64,000 nucleotides of DNA from Hydractinia symbiolongicarpus (GCF_029227915.1 NC_079888.1:7249001-7313000); one strand, 5' to 3'; shown: positions 46,089-56,072, counted from the stretch's first letter. Translations and numbers: made by a program. Notes: generated by a model not told the origin, from the letters alone.

Positions 46089-46271
46089 TGATTCGTTATT
46101 AGGTTCCGTTATTAAAGCTGTTTTGGACTTATGCAACAATTGACCACACCTTAAATTACTTAAAATTGGGGCACTCGCGTAATCCCACTGGTTCGGCTGG
46201 TAAAAGGTTACGTGAGTCGAAACAGGTTCAGCAATGTTAGCTTTCCATAACGTAGACGTGGTACAGAAACA

Positions 46272-46353
46272 GACGAGGTGGCCGAGTGGTTAAGGCGATG
46301 GACTGCTAATGCATTGGGCTCTGCCCGCGTGGGTTCGCACCCCATCTTCGTCG
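46272..46353 (+). tRNA. tRNA-Ser(GCT)
   Basis: TTCGCAC T loop but restored CCCAT stem; anticodon-stem mismatch. Confidence 0.75.
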
Positions 46354-46360
46354 CACATTC

Positions 46361-46432
46361 GGTTCCATGGTGTAATGGTTAGCACTCTGGACTTTGAATC
46401 CAGCGATCCCAGTTCAAATCTCGGTAGAACCT
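46361..46432 (+). tRNA. tRNA-Gln(TTG)
   Basis: GGTTCCA/CCCAG variant. Confidence 0.85.
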
Positions 46433-46637
46433 GACCTTCTTTTTGAATTTTTATTTAATCTTTTGTTTTAAAAATACGGGAGGAAAGGCTGATTTAGTTA
46501 AAGTTGACTAAGCCATATTTGAATGCTTTCAAGTCATTTCTTCAACATTTGCCAGGTTTATGGCAGAACTCATGCTTAGAGGAGAATTGGTGATTTCCAC
46601 GGCGCGTTCGTAATGCAATTAAAAGTTTATCAGAAAA

Positions 46638-46710
46638 CGCCCAACGTGGGGCTCGAACCCACGACCCTGAGATTAGGAGTCTCATGCTCGACCGACTGAG
46701 CTAGCCGGGC
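46638..46710 (-). tRNA. Lys-type tRNA with CCT anticodon (would read Arg AGG)
   Basis: Anticodon loop CTCCTAA with a perfect stem (TGAGA/TCTCA); D arm has one change (CTCGACC on plus). All other stems are Lys consensus. Confidence 0.85.
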
Positions 46711-46893
46711 TGATTCGTTATTAAGTTCCGCCATTAAAGCCGTCTTGGACTTACACAACAATTGACCACACCTAAGATTACTTAAAATTGGGCCACTCGC
46801 GTAACCCTACTGTTTGGGCTGGTAAAAGGTTACGTGAGTCAAAACAGGTTCAGCAATGTTAGCTTTCCATAAAGTAGACGTGGTACAGAAACA

Positions 46894-46974
46894 GACGAGC
46901 TGGCCGAGTTGGTAAGGCGATGGACTGCTAATCCATTGGGCTCTGCCTGCATGGGTTCGAATCCCACTTCGTCG
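46894..46974 (+). tRNA. tRNA-Ser(GCT), 81 nt
   Basis: GACGAGC acceptor and GTTGGTAAGG D loop; short T arm. Second 385-bp unit without Lys. Confidence 0.76.
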
Positions 46975-46981
46975 CACATTC

Positions 46982-47053
46982 GGTTCTATGATGTAATGGT
47001 TAGCACTCTGGACTTTGAACCCAGCGATCCGAGTTGAAATCTCGGTAGAACCT
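46982..47053 (+). tRNA. tRNA-Gln(TTG)
   Basis: TATGATG, GAACCCAGC, TTGAAAT variants. Confidence 0.8.
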
Positions 47054-47278
47054 GATTTTCTTTTTGAACTCTGATTAAATCATTTGTTTAAGAAATGCGT
47101 GAGGAAGGGATGATTTTTCTAAAATGGTCTTGGACTTAGGCAACAATTGACCACACCTAAGCTTACTTAAAATTGGGCGACTCGCGTAATCCTACTTTTT
47201 GGGCTGGTAAAAGGTTACGTGAGTCGAAACAGGTTCAGCAATGTTAGCTTTCCATAAAGTGGACGTGGTACAGAAGCA

Positions 47279-47359
47279 GACGAGTTGGCCGAGTGGTTAG
47301 GGCGATGGACTGCTAATCCATTGGGCTCTGCCCGCGTGGGTTCGAATCCCACTTCGTCG
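47279..47359 (+). tRNA. tRNA-Ser(GCT), 81 nt
   Basis: GACGAGT acceptor, GGTTAGGGCG D arm, short T arm. Confidence 0.8.
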
Positions 47360-47366
47360 CACATTC

Positions 47367-47438
47367 GGTTCTATGATGTAATGGTTAGCACTCTGGACTT
47401 TGAACCCAGCGATCCGAGTTCAAATCTCGGTAGAACCT
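47367..47438 (+). tRNA. tRNA-Gln(TTG)
   Basis: TATGATG and GAACCCAGC variants; B box intact. Confidence 0.84.
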
Positions 47439-47643
47439 GATTTTCTTTTTGAACTCTGATTTAATCATTTGTTTAAGAAATGCGTGAGGAAGGGATAATT
47501 TATCTAAAATTGACTAAGCCATATTTGAATGCTTTCAAGTCATTTCTTCAAAATTTGCCAGGTTTTTGGCAGAACTCATGCATAGAGGGGAATTGGTGAT
47601 TTCTAAGGCGCGTTGGTAATGCAATTAAAAGTGTATCAGAAAA

Positions 47644-47716
47644 CTCCCAACGTGGGGCCCGAACTCACAACCCTACGATGAAGAGTCTCATGCTGTACCG
47701 ACTGCGCTAGACGGGC
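47644..47716 (-). pseudogene. tRNA-Lys-like, degenerate lineage
   Basis: Same sequence class as 44772. Confidence 0.78.
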
Positions 47717-47899
47717 CGATTCGTTATTAGATTTCGCCGTTAAAGCCGTCTTGGACTTACGCAAAAATTGACCATGCCTAAGATTACTTAAAATTGGGCC
47801 ACTCGCGTAATCCTACTGTTTGAGCTGGTAAAAGGTTACGTGAGTCGAAACAGGTTCAGCAATGTTAGCTTTCCATAAAGTACACGTGGTACAGAAACA

Positions 47900-47981
47900 G
47901 ACGAGGTGGCCGAGTGGTTAAGGCGATGGACTGCTAATCCATTGGGCTCTGCCCGCGTGGGTTCGAATCCCATCTTCGTCG
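47900..47981 (+). tRNA. tRNA-Ser(GCT)
   Basis: Consensus: all stems pair, anticodon loop CTGCTAA, B box GGTTCGAATCC. Confidence 0.97.
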
Positions 47982-47988
47982 CTCATTC

Positions 47989-48060
47989 GGTTCTATGGTG
48001 TAATGGTTAGCACTCTGGACTTTGAACCCACCGATCCGAGTTCAAATCTCAGTAGAACCT
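47989..48060 (+). tRNA. tRNA-Gln(TTG)
   Basis: GAACCCACC and CTCAGTAGAACC variants, weakening the anticodon and T stems by one pair each. Confidence 0.78.
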
Positions 48061-48265
48061 GATTTTCTTTTTGAACTCTGATTTAATCATTTGTTTAAGA
48101 AATGCGTGAGGAAGGGATGATTTATTTAAAATTGACTAAGCCATATTTGAATGCTTTCAAGTCATTTCTTCAACATTTGCCAGGTTTTTGGCAGGACTCA
48201 TGCTTAGACGGGAATTGGTGATTTCCACGGCGCGTTCATAATGCAATTAAAAGTGAAGCAGAAAA

Positions 48266-48338
48266 CGCCCATTGTGTGGCTCGAATCCGCAACCCTGAGA
48301 TTAAGAGTCTCATGCTCTACCGACTGAGCTAGCCGGTC
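48266..48338 (-). tRNA. tRNA-Lys(CTT), weakened
   Basis: Changes in the T arm (GTGTGGCTCGAATCCGC on plus) and acceptor (GCCGGTC). Confidence 0.62.
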
Positions 48339-48521
48339 TGATTCGTTGTTAGGTTCCGTTATAAAAGCTGTCTTGGACTTACGCAACAATTGACCACACC
48401 TTAAATTACTTAAAATTGGGCCACTCGCGTAATCCTACTGTTTGGGCTGGTAAAAGGTTACGTGAGTCGAAACAGATTCAGCAATGTTAACTTTCCATAG
48501 AGTAGACGTCGTACAGAAAAA

Positions 48522-48603
48522 GACGAGGTGGCCGAGTGGTTAAGGCGATGGACTGCTAATCCTTCGGGCTCTGCCCGCGTGGGTTCGAATCACATCTTCG
48601 TCG
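48522..48603 (+). tRNA. tRNA-Ser(GCT)
   Basis: CCTTCGGGC variable region and one T-stem mismatch (CACAT). Confidence 0.84.
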
Positions 48604-48610
48604 CACATGC

Positions 48611-48682
48611 GGTTCTATGGTGTAATGGTTAGCACTCTGGACTTTGAATCCATCGATCCGAGTTCAAATCTTCGTAGAACCT
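48611..48682 (+). tRNA. tRNA-Gln(TTG)
   Basis: CCATCGATCC and CTTCGTAGAACC variants; T stem weakened. Confidence 0.76.
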
Positions 48683-48888
48683 GACCTTCTTTTTGAATTC
48701 TTTTTTAATCTTTTGTTTAACAAATACGTAAGGGAAAGGCTGATTTATTTAAAATTGACTAAGCCATATTTGAATGCTTTCAAGTCATATCTTCAACATT
48801 TTCCAGGTTTGTGGAAGAACTCATGCTTAGAGGAGAATTGATGATTTCCACGGCGCGTTCGTAATGCAATTAAAAGTGTATCAGAAAA

Positions 48889-48961
48889 CGCCCAACGTGG
48901 GGCTCGCACCCACGACCCTGAGATTAAGAGTCTCATGCTCTACCGACTGAGCTAGCCGGGC
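48889..48961 (-). tRNA. tRNA-Lys(CTT), altered B box
   Basis: T loop carries a change at the invariant TTC (CTCGCACCC on plus); otherwise consensus. Confidence 0.82.
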
Positions 48962-49144
48962 TGATTCGTTATTAGGTTCCGCCATTAAAGCCGTCTTGGA
49001 CTTACGCAACAATTGACCACACCTAAGATTACTTAAAATTGGACCACTCGCGCAATCCTACTGTTTGGGCTGGTAAAAGGTTACGTGAGTCGAAACAGGT
49101 TCAGCAATGTTAATTTTCTATAAAGTAGACGTGGTACAGAAACA

Positions 49145-49226
49145 GACGAGGTGGCCGAGTTGTTAAGGTGATGGACTGCTAATCCATTGGGCTCTGCCCG
49201 CGTGGGTTCGAATCCCATCTTCGTCG
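49145..49226 (+). tRNA. tRNA-Ser(GCT)
   Basis: D loop GAGTTGTTAAGG; otherwise consensus. Confidence 0.9.
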
Positions 49227-49233
49227 CACATTC

Positions 49234-49305
49234 GGTTCTATGGTGTAATGGTTAGCATTCTGAACTTTGAATCCAGCGATCCGAGTACAAATCTCGGTAG
49301 AACCT
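49234..49305 (+). tRNA. tRNA-Gln(TTG), altered B box
   Basis: T loop GAGTACAAATC and anticodon-stem mismatch (CTGAAC). Confidence 0.68.
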
Positions 49306-49510
49306 GACCTTCTTTTTGAATTCTGATTTAATCTTTTGTTTAAAAAATACGTGAGGGAAAGGCTGATTTATTTAAAATTGACTAAGCCAAATTTGAATGC
49401 TTTCAAGTCATTTCTTCACAATTTGCCAGGTTTATGGCAGAACTCATACTTAGAGGAGAATTGGTGATTTCCACGGCGCGTTCGTAATGCAATTAAAAGT
49501 GTATCAAAAA

Positions 49511-49583
49511 ACCCCAACGTGGGGCTCGAACCCACGACCCTGAGATTAAGAGTCTCATGCTCTACCGACTGAGCCAGCCGGGC
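49511..49583 (-). tRNA. tRNA-Lys(CTT)
   Basis: Acceptor 3' end GGGGT breaks the first pair; GAGCCAGCC change in the D stem. Confidence 0.8.
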
Positions 49584-49765
49584 TGATTCGGTATTAGGTT
49601 CCGCCTTAAAGCCGTCTTGGACTTACGCAACAATTGACCCCACCTAAGATTACTTAAAATTGGGCCACTCGCGTAATCCTACTGTTTGGGCTGGTAAAAG
49701 GTTACGTGAGTCGAAACAGGTTCAGAAATGTTAGCTTTCCATAAAGTAGACGTGGTACAGAAACA

Positions 49766-49847
49766 GACGAGGTGGCCGAGTGGTTAAGGCGATGGACTGC
49801 TAATCCATTGGGCTCTGCCCTCGTGGGTTCGAATCCCATCTTCGTCG
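49766..49847 (+). tRNA. tRNA-Ser(GCT)
   Basis: One variable-arm change (TGCCCTCG). Confidence 0.93.
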
Positions 49848-49854
49848 CACATTC

Positions 49855-49926
49855 GGTTCTATGGTGTAATGGTTAGCACTCTGGACTTTGAATCCAGAGA
49901 TCCCAGTTCAAATCTCGGTAGAACCT
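49855..49926 (+). tRNA. tRNA-Gln(TTG)
   Basis: CCAGAGATCCCAG variant; stems intact apart from one T-stem pair. Confidence 0.87.
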
Positions 49927-50132
49927 GACCTTCTTTTTGAATTCTTTTTTAATCTTTTGTTTAACAAATACGTGAGGGAAAGGCTGATTTATTTAAAATT
50001 GACTAAGCCATATTTGAATGCTTTAAAGTCATTTCTTCAACATTTGCCAGGTTTATGGCAGAACTCATGCTTAGAGGGGAATTGGAGATTTCCACGGCGC
50101 GTTCATAATGCAATTAAAAGTGCAGCAGAACA

Positions 50133-50205
50133 CGCCCAACGTGGGGCTCGAACCCACGACCCTGAGATTAAGAGTCTCATGCTCTACCGACTGAGCTAGC
50201 CGGGC
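50133..50205 (-). tRNA. tRNA-Lys(CTT)
   Basis: Consensus body. The immediate TTTT is lost (GAACACGCCC on plus); the second TTTT about 15 bases further remains. Confidence 0.96.
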
Positions 50206-50388
50206 TGATTAGTTATTAGGTTCCGCCATTAAAGCCGTCTTGGACTAACGCAACAATTGACCACACCTAAGATTACCTAAAATTGGGCCACTCGCGTAAT
50301 CCTACTTTTTGGGCTGGTAAAAGGTTACGTGAGTCGAAACAGGTTCAGCAATGTTAGCTTTCCATAAAGTGGACGTGGTACAGAAGCA

Positions 50389-50469
50389 GACGAGTTGGCC
50401 GAGTGGTTAGGGCGATGGACTGCTAATCCATTGGGCTCTGCCCGCGTGGGTTCGAATCCCACTTCGTCG
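50389..50469 (+). tRNA. tRNA-Ser(GCT), 81 nt
   Basis: Same variants as 47279, one period (3110 bp) downstream. Confidence 0.8.
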
Positions 50470-50476
50470 CACATAC

Positions 50477-50548
50477 GATTCTATGGTGTAATGGTTAGCA
50501 CTCTGGACTTTGAACCCAGCGATCCGAGTTCAAATCTCGGTAGAACCT
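50477..50548 (+). tRNA. tRNA-Gln(TTG)
   Basis: GATTCTA acceptor and GAACCCAGC. Differs from its 3110-bp counterpart, so it was converted or recombined. Confidence 0.8.
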
Positions 50549-50753
50549 GATTTTCTTTTTGAACTCTGATTTAATCATTTGTTTAAGAAATGCGTGAGGA
50601 AGGGATAATTTATCTAAAATTGACTAAGCCATATTTGAATGCTTTCAAGTCATTTCTTCAAAATTTGCCAGGTTTTTGGCAGAACTCATGCATAGAGGGG
50701 AATTGGTGATTTCTAAGGCGCGTTGGTAATGCAATTAAAAGTGTATCAGAAAA

Positions 50754-50826
50754 CTCCCAACGTGGGGCCCGAACTCACAACCCTACGATGAAGAGTCTCA
50801 TGCTGTACCGACTGCGCTAGACGGGC
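50754..50826 (-). pseudogene. tRNA-Lys-like, degenerate lineage
   Basis: Copy of 47644 at +3110. Confidence 0.78.
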
Positions 50827-51009
50827 CGATTCGTTATTAGATTTCGCCGTTAAAGCCGTCTTGGACTTACGCAAAAATTGACCATGCCTAAGATTACTTA
50901 AAATTGGGCCACTCGCGTAATCCTACTGTTTGAGCTGGTAAAAGGTTACGTGAGTCGAAACAGGTTCAGCAATGTTAGCTTTCCATAAAGTACACGTGGT
51001 ACAGAAACA

Positions 51010-51091
51010 GACGAGGTGGCCGAGTGGTTAAGGCGATGGACTGCTAATCCATTGGGCTCTGCCCGCGTGGGTTCGAATCCCATCTTCGTCG
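51010..51091 (+). tRNA. tRNA-Ser(GCT)
   Basis: Consensus; copy of 47900. Confidence 0.97.
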
Positions 51092-51098
51092 CTCATTC

Positions 51099-51170
51099 GG
51101 TTCTATGGTGTAATGGTTAGCACTCTGGACTTTGAACCCACCGATCCGAGTTCAAATCTCAGTAGAACCT
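51099..51170 (+). tRNA. tRNA-Gln(TTG)
   Basis: Copy of 47989 (GAACCCACC, CTCAGTAG). Confidence 0.78.
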
Positions 51171-51375
51171 GATTTTCTTTTTGAACTCTGATTTAATCAT
51201 TTGTTTAAGAAATGCGTGAGGAAGGGATGATTTATTTAAAATTGACTAAGCCATATTTGAATGCTTTCAAGTCATTTCTTCAACATTTGCCAGGTTTTTG
51301 GCAGGACTCATGCTTAGACGGGAATTGGTGATTTCCACGGCGCGTTCATAATGCAATTAAAAGTGAAGCAGAAAA

Positions 51376-51448
51376 CGCCCATTGTGTGGCTCGAATCCGC
51401 AACCCTGAGATTAAGAGTCTCATGCTCTACCGACTGAGCTAGCCGGTC
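51376..51448 (-). tRNA. tRNA-Lys(CTT), weakened
   Basis: Copy of 48266. Confidence 0.62.
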
Positions 51449-51631
51449 TGATTCGTTGTTAGGTTCCGTTATAAAAGCTGTCTTGGACTTACGCAACAAT
51501 TGACCACACCTTAAATTACTTAAAATTGGGCCACTCGCGTAATCCTACTGTTTGGGCTGGTAAAAGGTTACGTGAGTCGAAACAGATTCAGCAATGTTAA
51601 CTTTCCATAGAGTAGACGTCGTACAGAAAAA

Positions 51632-51713
51632 GACGAGGTGGCCGAGTGGTTAAGGCGATGGACTGCTAATCCTTCGGCCTCTGCCCGCGTGGGTTCGAAT
51701 CACATCTTCGTCG
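51632..51713 (+). tRNA. tRNA-Ser(GCT)
   Basis: Copy of 48522 with one extra change (CTTCGGCCTC). Confidence 0.83.
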
Positions 51714-51720
51714 CACATGC

Positions 51721-51792
51721 GGTTCTATGGTGTAATGGTTAGCACTCTGGACTTTGAATCCATCGATCCGAGTTCAAATCTTCGTAGAACCT
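51721..51792 (+). tRNA. tRNA-Gln(TTG)
   Basis: Copy of 48611. Confidence 0.76.
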
Positions 51793-51998
51793 GACCTTCT
51801 TTTTGAATTCTTTTTTAATCTTTTGTTTAACAAATACGTAAGGGAAAGGCTGATTTATTTAAAATTGACTAAGCCATATTTGAATGCTTTCAAGTCATAT
51901 CTTCAACATTTTCCAGGTTTGTGGAAGAACTCATGCTTAGAGGAGAATTGATGATTTCCACGGCGCGTTCGTAATGCAATTAAAAGTGTATCAGAAAA

Positions 51999-52071
51999 CG
52001 CCCAACGTGGGGCTCGCACCCACGACCCTGAGATTAAGAGTCTCATGCTCTACCGACTGAGCTAGCCGGGC
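51999..52071 (-). tRNA. tRNA-Lys(CTT), altered B box
   Basis: Copy of 48889. Confidence 0.82.
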
Positions 52072-52254
52072 TGATTCGTTATTAGGTTCCGCCATTAAAG
52101 CCGTCTTGGACTTACGCAACAATTGACCACACCTAAGATTACTTAAAATTGGACCACTCGCGCAATCCTACTGTTTGGGCTGGTAAAAGGTTACGTGAGT
52201 CGAAACAGGTTCAGCAATGTTAATTTTCTATAAAGTAGACGTGGTACAGAAACA

Positions 52255-52336
52255 GACGAGGTGGCCGAGTTGTTAAGGTGATGGACTGCTAATCCATTGG
52301 GCTCTGCCCGCGTGGGTTCGAATCCCATCTTCGTCG
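52255..52336 (+). tRNA. tRNA-Ser(GCT)
   Basis: Copy of 49145. Confidence 0.9.
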
Positions 52337-52343
52337 CACATTC

Positions 52344-52415
52344 GGTTCTATGGTGTAATGGTTAGCATTCTGAACTTTGAATCCAGCGATCCGAGTACAA
52401 ATCTCGGTAGAACCT
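52344..52415 (+). tRNA. tRNA-Gln(TTG), altered B box
   Basis: Copy of 49234. Confidence 0.68.
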
Positions 52416-52620
52416 GACCTTCTTTTTGAATTCTGATTTAATCTTTTGTTTAAAAAATACGTGAGGGAAAGGCTGATTTATTTAAAATTGACTAAGCCAA
52501 ATTTGAATGCTTTCAAGTCATTTCTTCACAATTTGCCAGGTTTATGGCAGAACTCATACTTAGAGGAGAATTGGTGATTTCCACGGCGCGTTCGTAATGC
52601 AATTAAAAGTGTATCAAAAA

Positions 52621-52693
52621 ACCCCAACGTGGGGCTCGAACCCACGACCCTGAGATTAAGAGTCTCATGCTCTACCGACTGAGCCAGCCGGGC
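52621..52693 (-). tRNA. tRNA-Lys(CTT)
   Basis: Copy of 49511. Confidence 0.8.
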
Positions 52694-52875
52694 TGATTCG
52701 GTATTAGGTTCCGCCTTAAAGCCGTCTTGGACTTACGCAACAATTGACCCCACCTAAGATTACTTAAAATTGGGCCACTCGCGTAATCCTACTGTTTGGG
52801 CTGGTAAAAGGTTACGTGAGTCGAAACAGGTTCAGAAATGTTAGCTTTCCATAAAGTAGACGTGGTACAGAAACA

Positions 52876-52957
52876 GACGAGGTGGCCGAGTGGTTAAGGC
52901 GATGGACTGCTAATCCATTGGGCTCTGCCCTCGTGGGTTCGAATCCCATCTTCGTCG
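52876..52957 (+). tRNA. tRNA-Ser(GCT)
   Basis: Copy of 49766. Confidence 0.93.
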
Positions 52958-52964
52958 CACATTC

Positions 52965-53036
52965 GGTTCTATGGTGTAATGGTTAGCACTCTGGACTTTG
53001 AATCCAGAGATCCCAGTTCAAATCTCGGTAGAACCT
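52965..53036 (+). tRNA. tRNA-Gln(TTG)
   Basis: Copy of 49855. Confidence 0.87.
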
Positions 53037-53242
53037 GACCTTCTTTTTGAATTCTTTTTTAATCTTTTGTTTAACAAATACGTGAGGGAAAGGCTGATTT
53101 ATTTAAAATTGACTAAGCCATATTTGAATGCTTTAAAGTCATTTCTTCAACATTTGCCAGGTTTATGGCAGAACTCATGCTTAGAGGGGAATTGGAGATT
53201 TCCACGGCGCGTTCATAATGCAATTAAAAGTGCAGCAGAACA

Positions 53243-53315
53243 CGCCCAACGTGGGGCTCGAACCCACGACCCTGAGATTAAGAGTCTCATGCTCTACCGA
53301 CTGAGCTAGCCGGGC
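53243..53315 (-). tRNA. tRNA-Lys(CTT)
   Basis: Copy of 50133, consensus. Confidence 0.96.
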
Positions 53316-53498
53316 TGATTAGTTATTAGGTTCCGCCATTAAAGCCGTCTTGGACTAACGCAACAATTGACCACACCTAAGATTACCTAAAATTGGGCCA
53401 CTCGCGTAATCCTACTGTTTGGGCTGGTAAAAGTTTACGTAAGTCAAAACAGGTTCAGCAATGTTAGATTTCCATAAAATAGACGTGGTACAGAAACA

Positions 53499-53580
53499 GA
53501 CGAGGTGGCCGAGTGGTTAAGGCGATGGACTGCTAATCCCTTGGGCTCTGCCCGCGTGGGTTCGAATCCCATCTTCGTCG
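53499..53580 (+). tRNA. tRNA-Ser(GCT)
   Basis: One anticodon-stem mismatch (TAATCCCTT). Confidence 0.88.
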
Positions 53581-53587
53581 CACATAC

Positions 53588-53660
53588 GATTCTATGGTGT
53601 AATGGTTAGCACTCTGAACCCTTGAATCGAGCGATCCGAGTTGAACTCTCGGTAGAACCT
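53588..53660 (+). pseudogene. tRNA-Gln-like, broken anticodon arm
   Basis: CTGAACCCTTGAATCGAG as in 39319, acceptor start GATTCTA; TTG still readable but the stem does not pair. Confidence 0.72.
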
Positions 53661-53866
53661 GACCTTCTTTTTGAATTCTGATTTAATCTTTTGTTTGAAA
53701 TATACGTGAGGGAAAGGCTGATTTATCCAAAATTAACTAAGCCATATTTGAATGCTTTCAAGTCATTTCTTCAAAATTTGCCATGTTAATGGCGGAACTC
53801 ATGCTTAGAGGGGAATTGGTGATTTCCACGGCGCGTTCATAATGCAATTAAAAGTGCAGCAGAAAA

Positions 53867-53939
53867 CGCCCAACGTGGTGCTCGAACCCACGACCCTGAG
53901 ATTAAGAGTCTCATGCTCTACCGACTGAGCTAGCCGGGC
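53867..53939 (-). tRNA. tRNA-Lys(CTT)
   Basis: T-stem change GTGGTGC, as at 39598. Confidence 0.9.
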
Positions 53940-54122
53940 TGTTTCGTTATTAGGTTCCGCCATTAAAGCCGTCTTGGACTTACGCAACAACTGACCACAC
54001 CTTAAATTACTTAAAATTGGGCCACTCGCGTAATCCTACTGTTTGGGCTGGTAAAAGGTTACGTGAGTCGAAACAGGTTCAGCAATGTTAGCTTTCCATA
54101 GAGTAGACGTCGTACAGAAACA

Positions 54123-54204
54123 GACGAGGTGGCCGAGTTGTTAAGGTGATGGACTGCTAATCCATTGGGCTCTGCCCGCGTGGGTTCGAATCCCATCTTC
54201 GTCG
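54123..54204 (+). tRNA. tRNA-Ser(GCT)
   Basis: Copy of 52255. Confidence 0.9.
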
Positions 54205-54211
54205 CACATTC

Positions 54212-54283
54212 GGTTCTATGGTGTAATGGTTAGCATTCTGAACTTTGAATCCAGCGATCCGAGTACAAATCTCGGTAGAACCT
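54212..54283 (+). tRNA. tRNA-Gln(TTG), altered B box
   Basis: Copy of 52344. Confidence 0.68.
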
Positions 54284-54488
54284 GACCTTCTTTTTGAATT
54301 CTGATTTAATCTTTTGTTTAAAAAATACGTGAGGGAAAGGCTGATTTATTTAAAATTGACTAAGCCAAATTTGAATGCTTTCAAGTCATTTCTTCACAAT
54401 TTGCCAGGTTTATGGCAGAACTCATGCTTAGAGGAGAATTGGTGATTTCCACGGCGCGTTCGTAATGCAATTAAAAGTGTATCAAAAA

Positions 54489-54561
54489 ACCCCAACGTGG
54501 GGCTCGAACCCACGACCCTGAGATTAAGAGTCTCATGCTCTACCGACTGAGCCAGCCGGGC
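54489..54561 (-). tRNA. tRNA-Lys(CTT)
   Basis: Copy of 52621. Confidence 0.8.
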
Positions 54562-54743
54562 TGATTCGGTATTAGGTTCCGCCTTAAAGCCGTCTTGGAC
54601 TTACGCAACAATTGACCCCACCTAAGATTACTTAAAATTGGGCCACTCGCGTAATCCTACTGTTTGGGCTGGTAAAAGGTTACGTGAGTCGAAACAGGTT
54701 CAGAAATGTTAGCTTTCCATAAAGTAGACGTGGTACAGAAACA

Positions 54744-54825
54744 GACGAGGTGGCCGAGTGGTTAAGGCGATGGACTGCTAATCCATTGGGCTCTGCCCTC
54801 GTGGGTTCGAATCCCATCTTCGTCG
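54744..54825 (+). tRNA. tRNA-Ser(GCT)
   Basis: Copy of 52876. Confidence 0.93.
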
Positions 54826-54832
54826 CACATTC

Positions 54833-54904
54833 GGTTCTATGGTGTAATGGTTAGCACTCTGGACTTTGAATCCAGAGATCCCAGTTCAAATCTCGGTAGA
54901 ACCT
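54833..54904 (+). tRNA. tRNA-Gln(TTG)
   Basis: Copy of 52965. Confidence 0.87.
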
Positions 54905-55110
54905 GACCTTCTTTTTGAATTCTTTTTTAATCTTTTGTTTAACAAATACGTGAGGGAAAGGCTGATTTATTTAAAATTGACTAAGCCATATTTGAATGCT
55001 TTAAAGTCATTTCTTCAACATTTGCCAGGTTTATGGCAGAACTCATGCTTAGAGGGGAATTGGTGATTTCCACGGCGCGTTCATAATGCAAATAAAAGTG
55101 CAGCAGAACA

Positions 55111-55183
55111 CGCCCAACGTGGGGCTCGAACCCACGACCCTGAGATTAAGAGTCTCATGCTCTACCGACTGAGCTAGCCGGGC
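55111..55183 (-). tRNA. tRNA-Lys(CTT)
   Basis: Consensus; immediate TTTT lost as at 50133. Confidence 0.96.
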
Positions 55184-55366
55184 TGATTAGTTATTAGGTT
55201 CCGCCATTAAAGCCGTCTTGGACTAACGCAACAATTGACCACACCTAAGATTACCTAAAATTGGGCCACTCGCGTAATCCTACTGTTTGGGCTGGTAAAA
55301 GTTTACGTAAGTCAAAACAGGTTCAGCAATGTTAGATTTCCATAAAATAGACGTGGTACAGAAACA

Positions 55367-55448
55367 GACGAGGTGGCCGAGTGGTTAAGGCGATGGACTG
55401 CTAATCCATTGGGCTCTGCCCGCGTGGGTTCGAATCCCATCTTCGTCG
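55367..55448 (+). tRNA. tRNA-Ser(GCT)
   Basis: Consensus. Confidence 0.97.
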
Positions 55449-55455
55449 CACATAC

Positions 55456-55528
55456 GATTCTATGGTGTAATGGTTAGCACTCTGAACCCTTGAATCGAGC
55501 GATCCGAGTTGAACTCTCGGTAGAACCT
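55456..55528 (+). pseudogene. tRNA-Gln-like, broken anticodon arm
   Basis: Copy of 53588. Confidence 0.72.
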
Positions 55529-55734
55529 GACCTTCTTTTTGAATTCTGATTTAATCTTTTGTTTGAAATATACGTGAGGGAAAGGCTGATTTATCCAAAA
55601 TTAACTAAGCCATATTTGAATGCTTTCAAGTCATTTCTTCAAAATTTGCCATGTTAATGGCGGAACTCATGCTTAGAGGGGAATTGGTGATTTCCACGGC
55701 GCGTTCATAATGCAATTAAAAGTGCAGCAGAAAA

Positions 55735-55807
55735 CGCCCAACGTGGTGCTCGAACCCACGACCCTGAGATTAAGAGTCTCATGCTCTACCGACTGAGCTA
55801 GCCGGGC
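55735..55807 (-). tRNA. tRNA-Lys(CTT)
   Basis: Copy of 53867. Confidence 0.9.
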
Positions 55808-55990
55808 TGTTTCGTTATTAGGTTCCGCCATTAAAGCCGTCTTGGACTTACGCAACAACTGACCACACCTTAAATTACTTAAAATTGGGCCACTCGCGTA
55901 ATCCTACTGTTTGGGCTGGTAAAAGGTTACGTGAGTCGAAACAGGTTCAGCAATGTTAGCTTTCCATAACGTAGACGTGGTACAGAAACA

Positions 55991-56072
55991 GACGAGGTGG
56001 CCGAGTGGTTAAGGCGATGGACTGCTAATTCATTGGGCTCTGCCCGCGTGGGTTCGAACCCCATCTTCGTCG
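55991..56072 (+). tRNA. tRNA-Ser(GCT)
   Basis: GCTAATTCA stem change; T loop TTCGAAC. Confidence 0.86.

Larger units (their letters stand above)
47180..53399. repeat. Higher-order duplication, two copies with period 3110 bp
   Basis: 47180-50289 and 50290-53399 correspond unit by unit. Private variants recur at exactly +3110, for example Ser 48522/51632, Lys 48266/51376 and Lys 49511/52621. Each copy spans five array units. Confidence 0.93.
52253..55963. repeat. Higher-order duplication, period 1868 bp (three units)
   Basis: 52253-54095 corresponds to 54121-55963, overlapping the end of the 3110-bp duplication. Shared private variants include Gln 53588/55456, Lys 53867/55735 and Ser 52876/54744. 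Confidence 0.9.
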
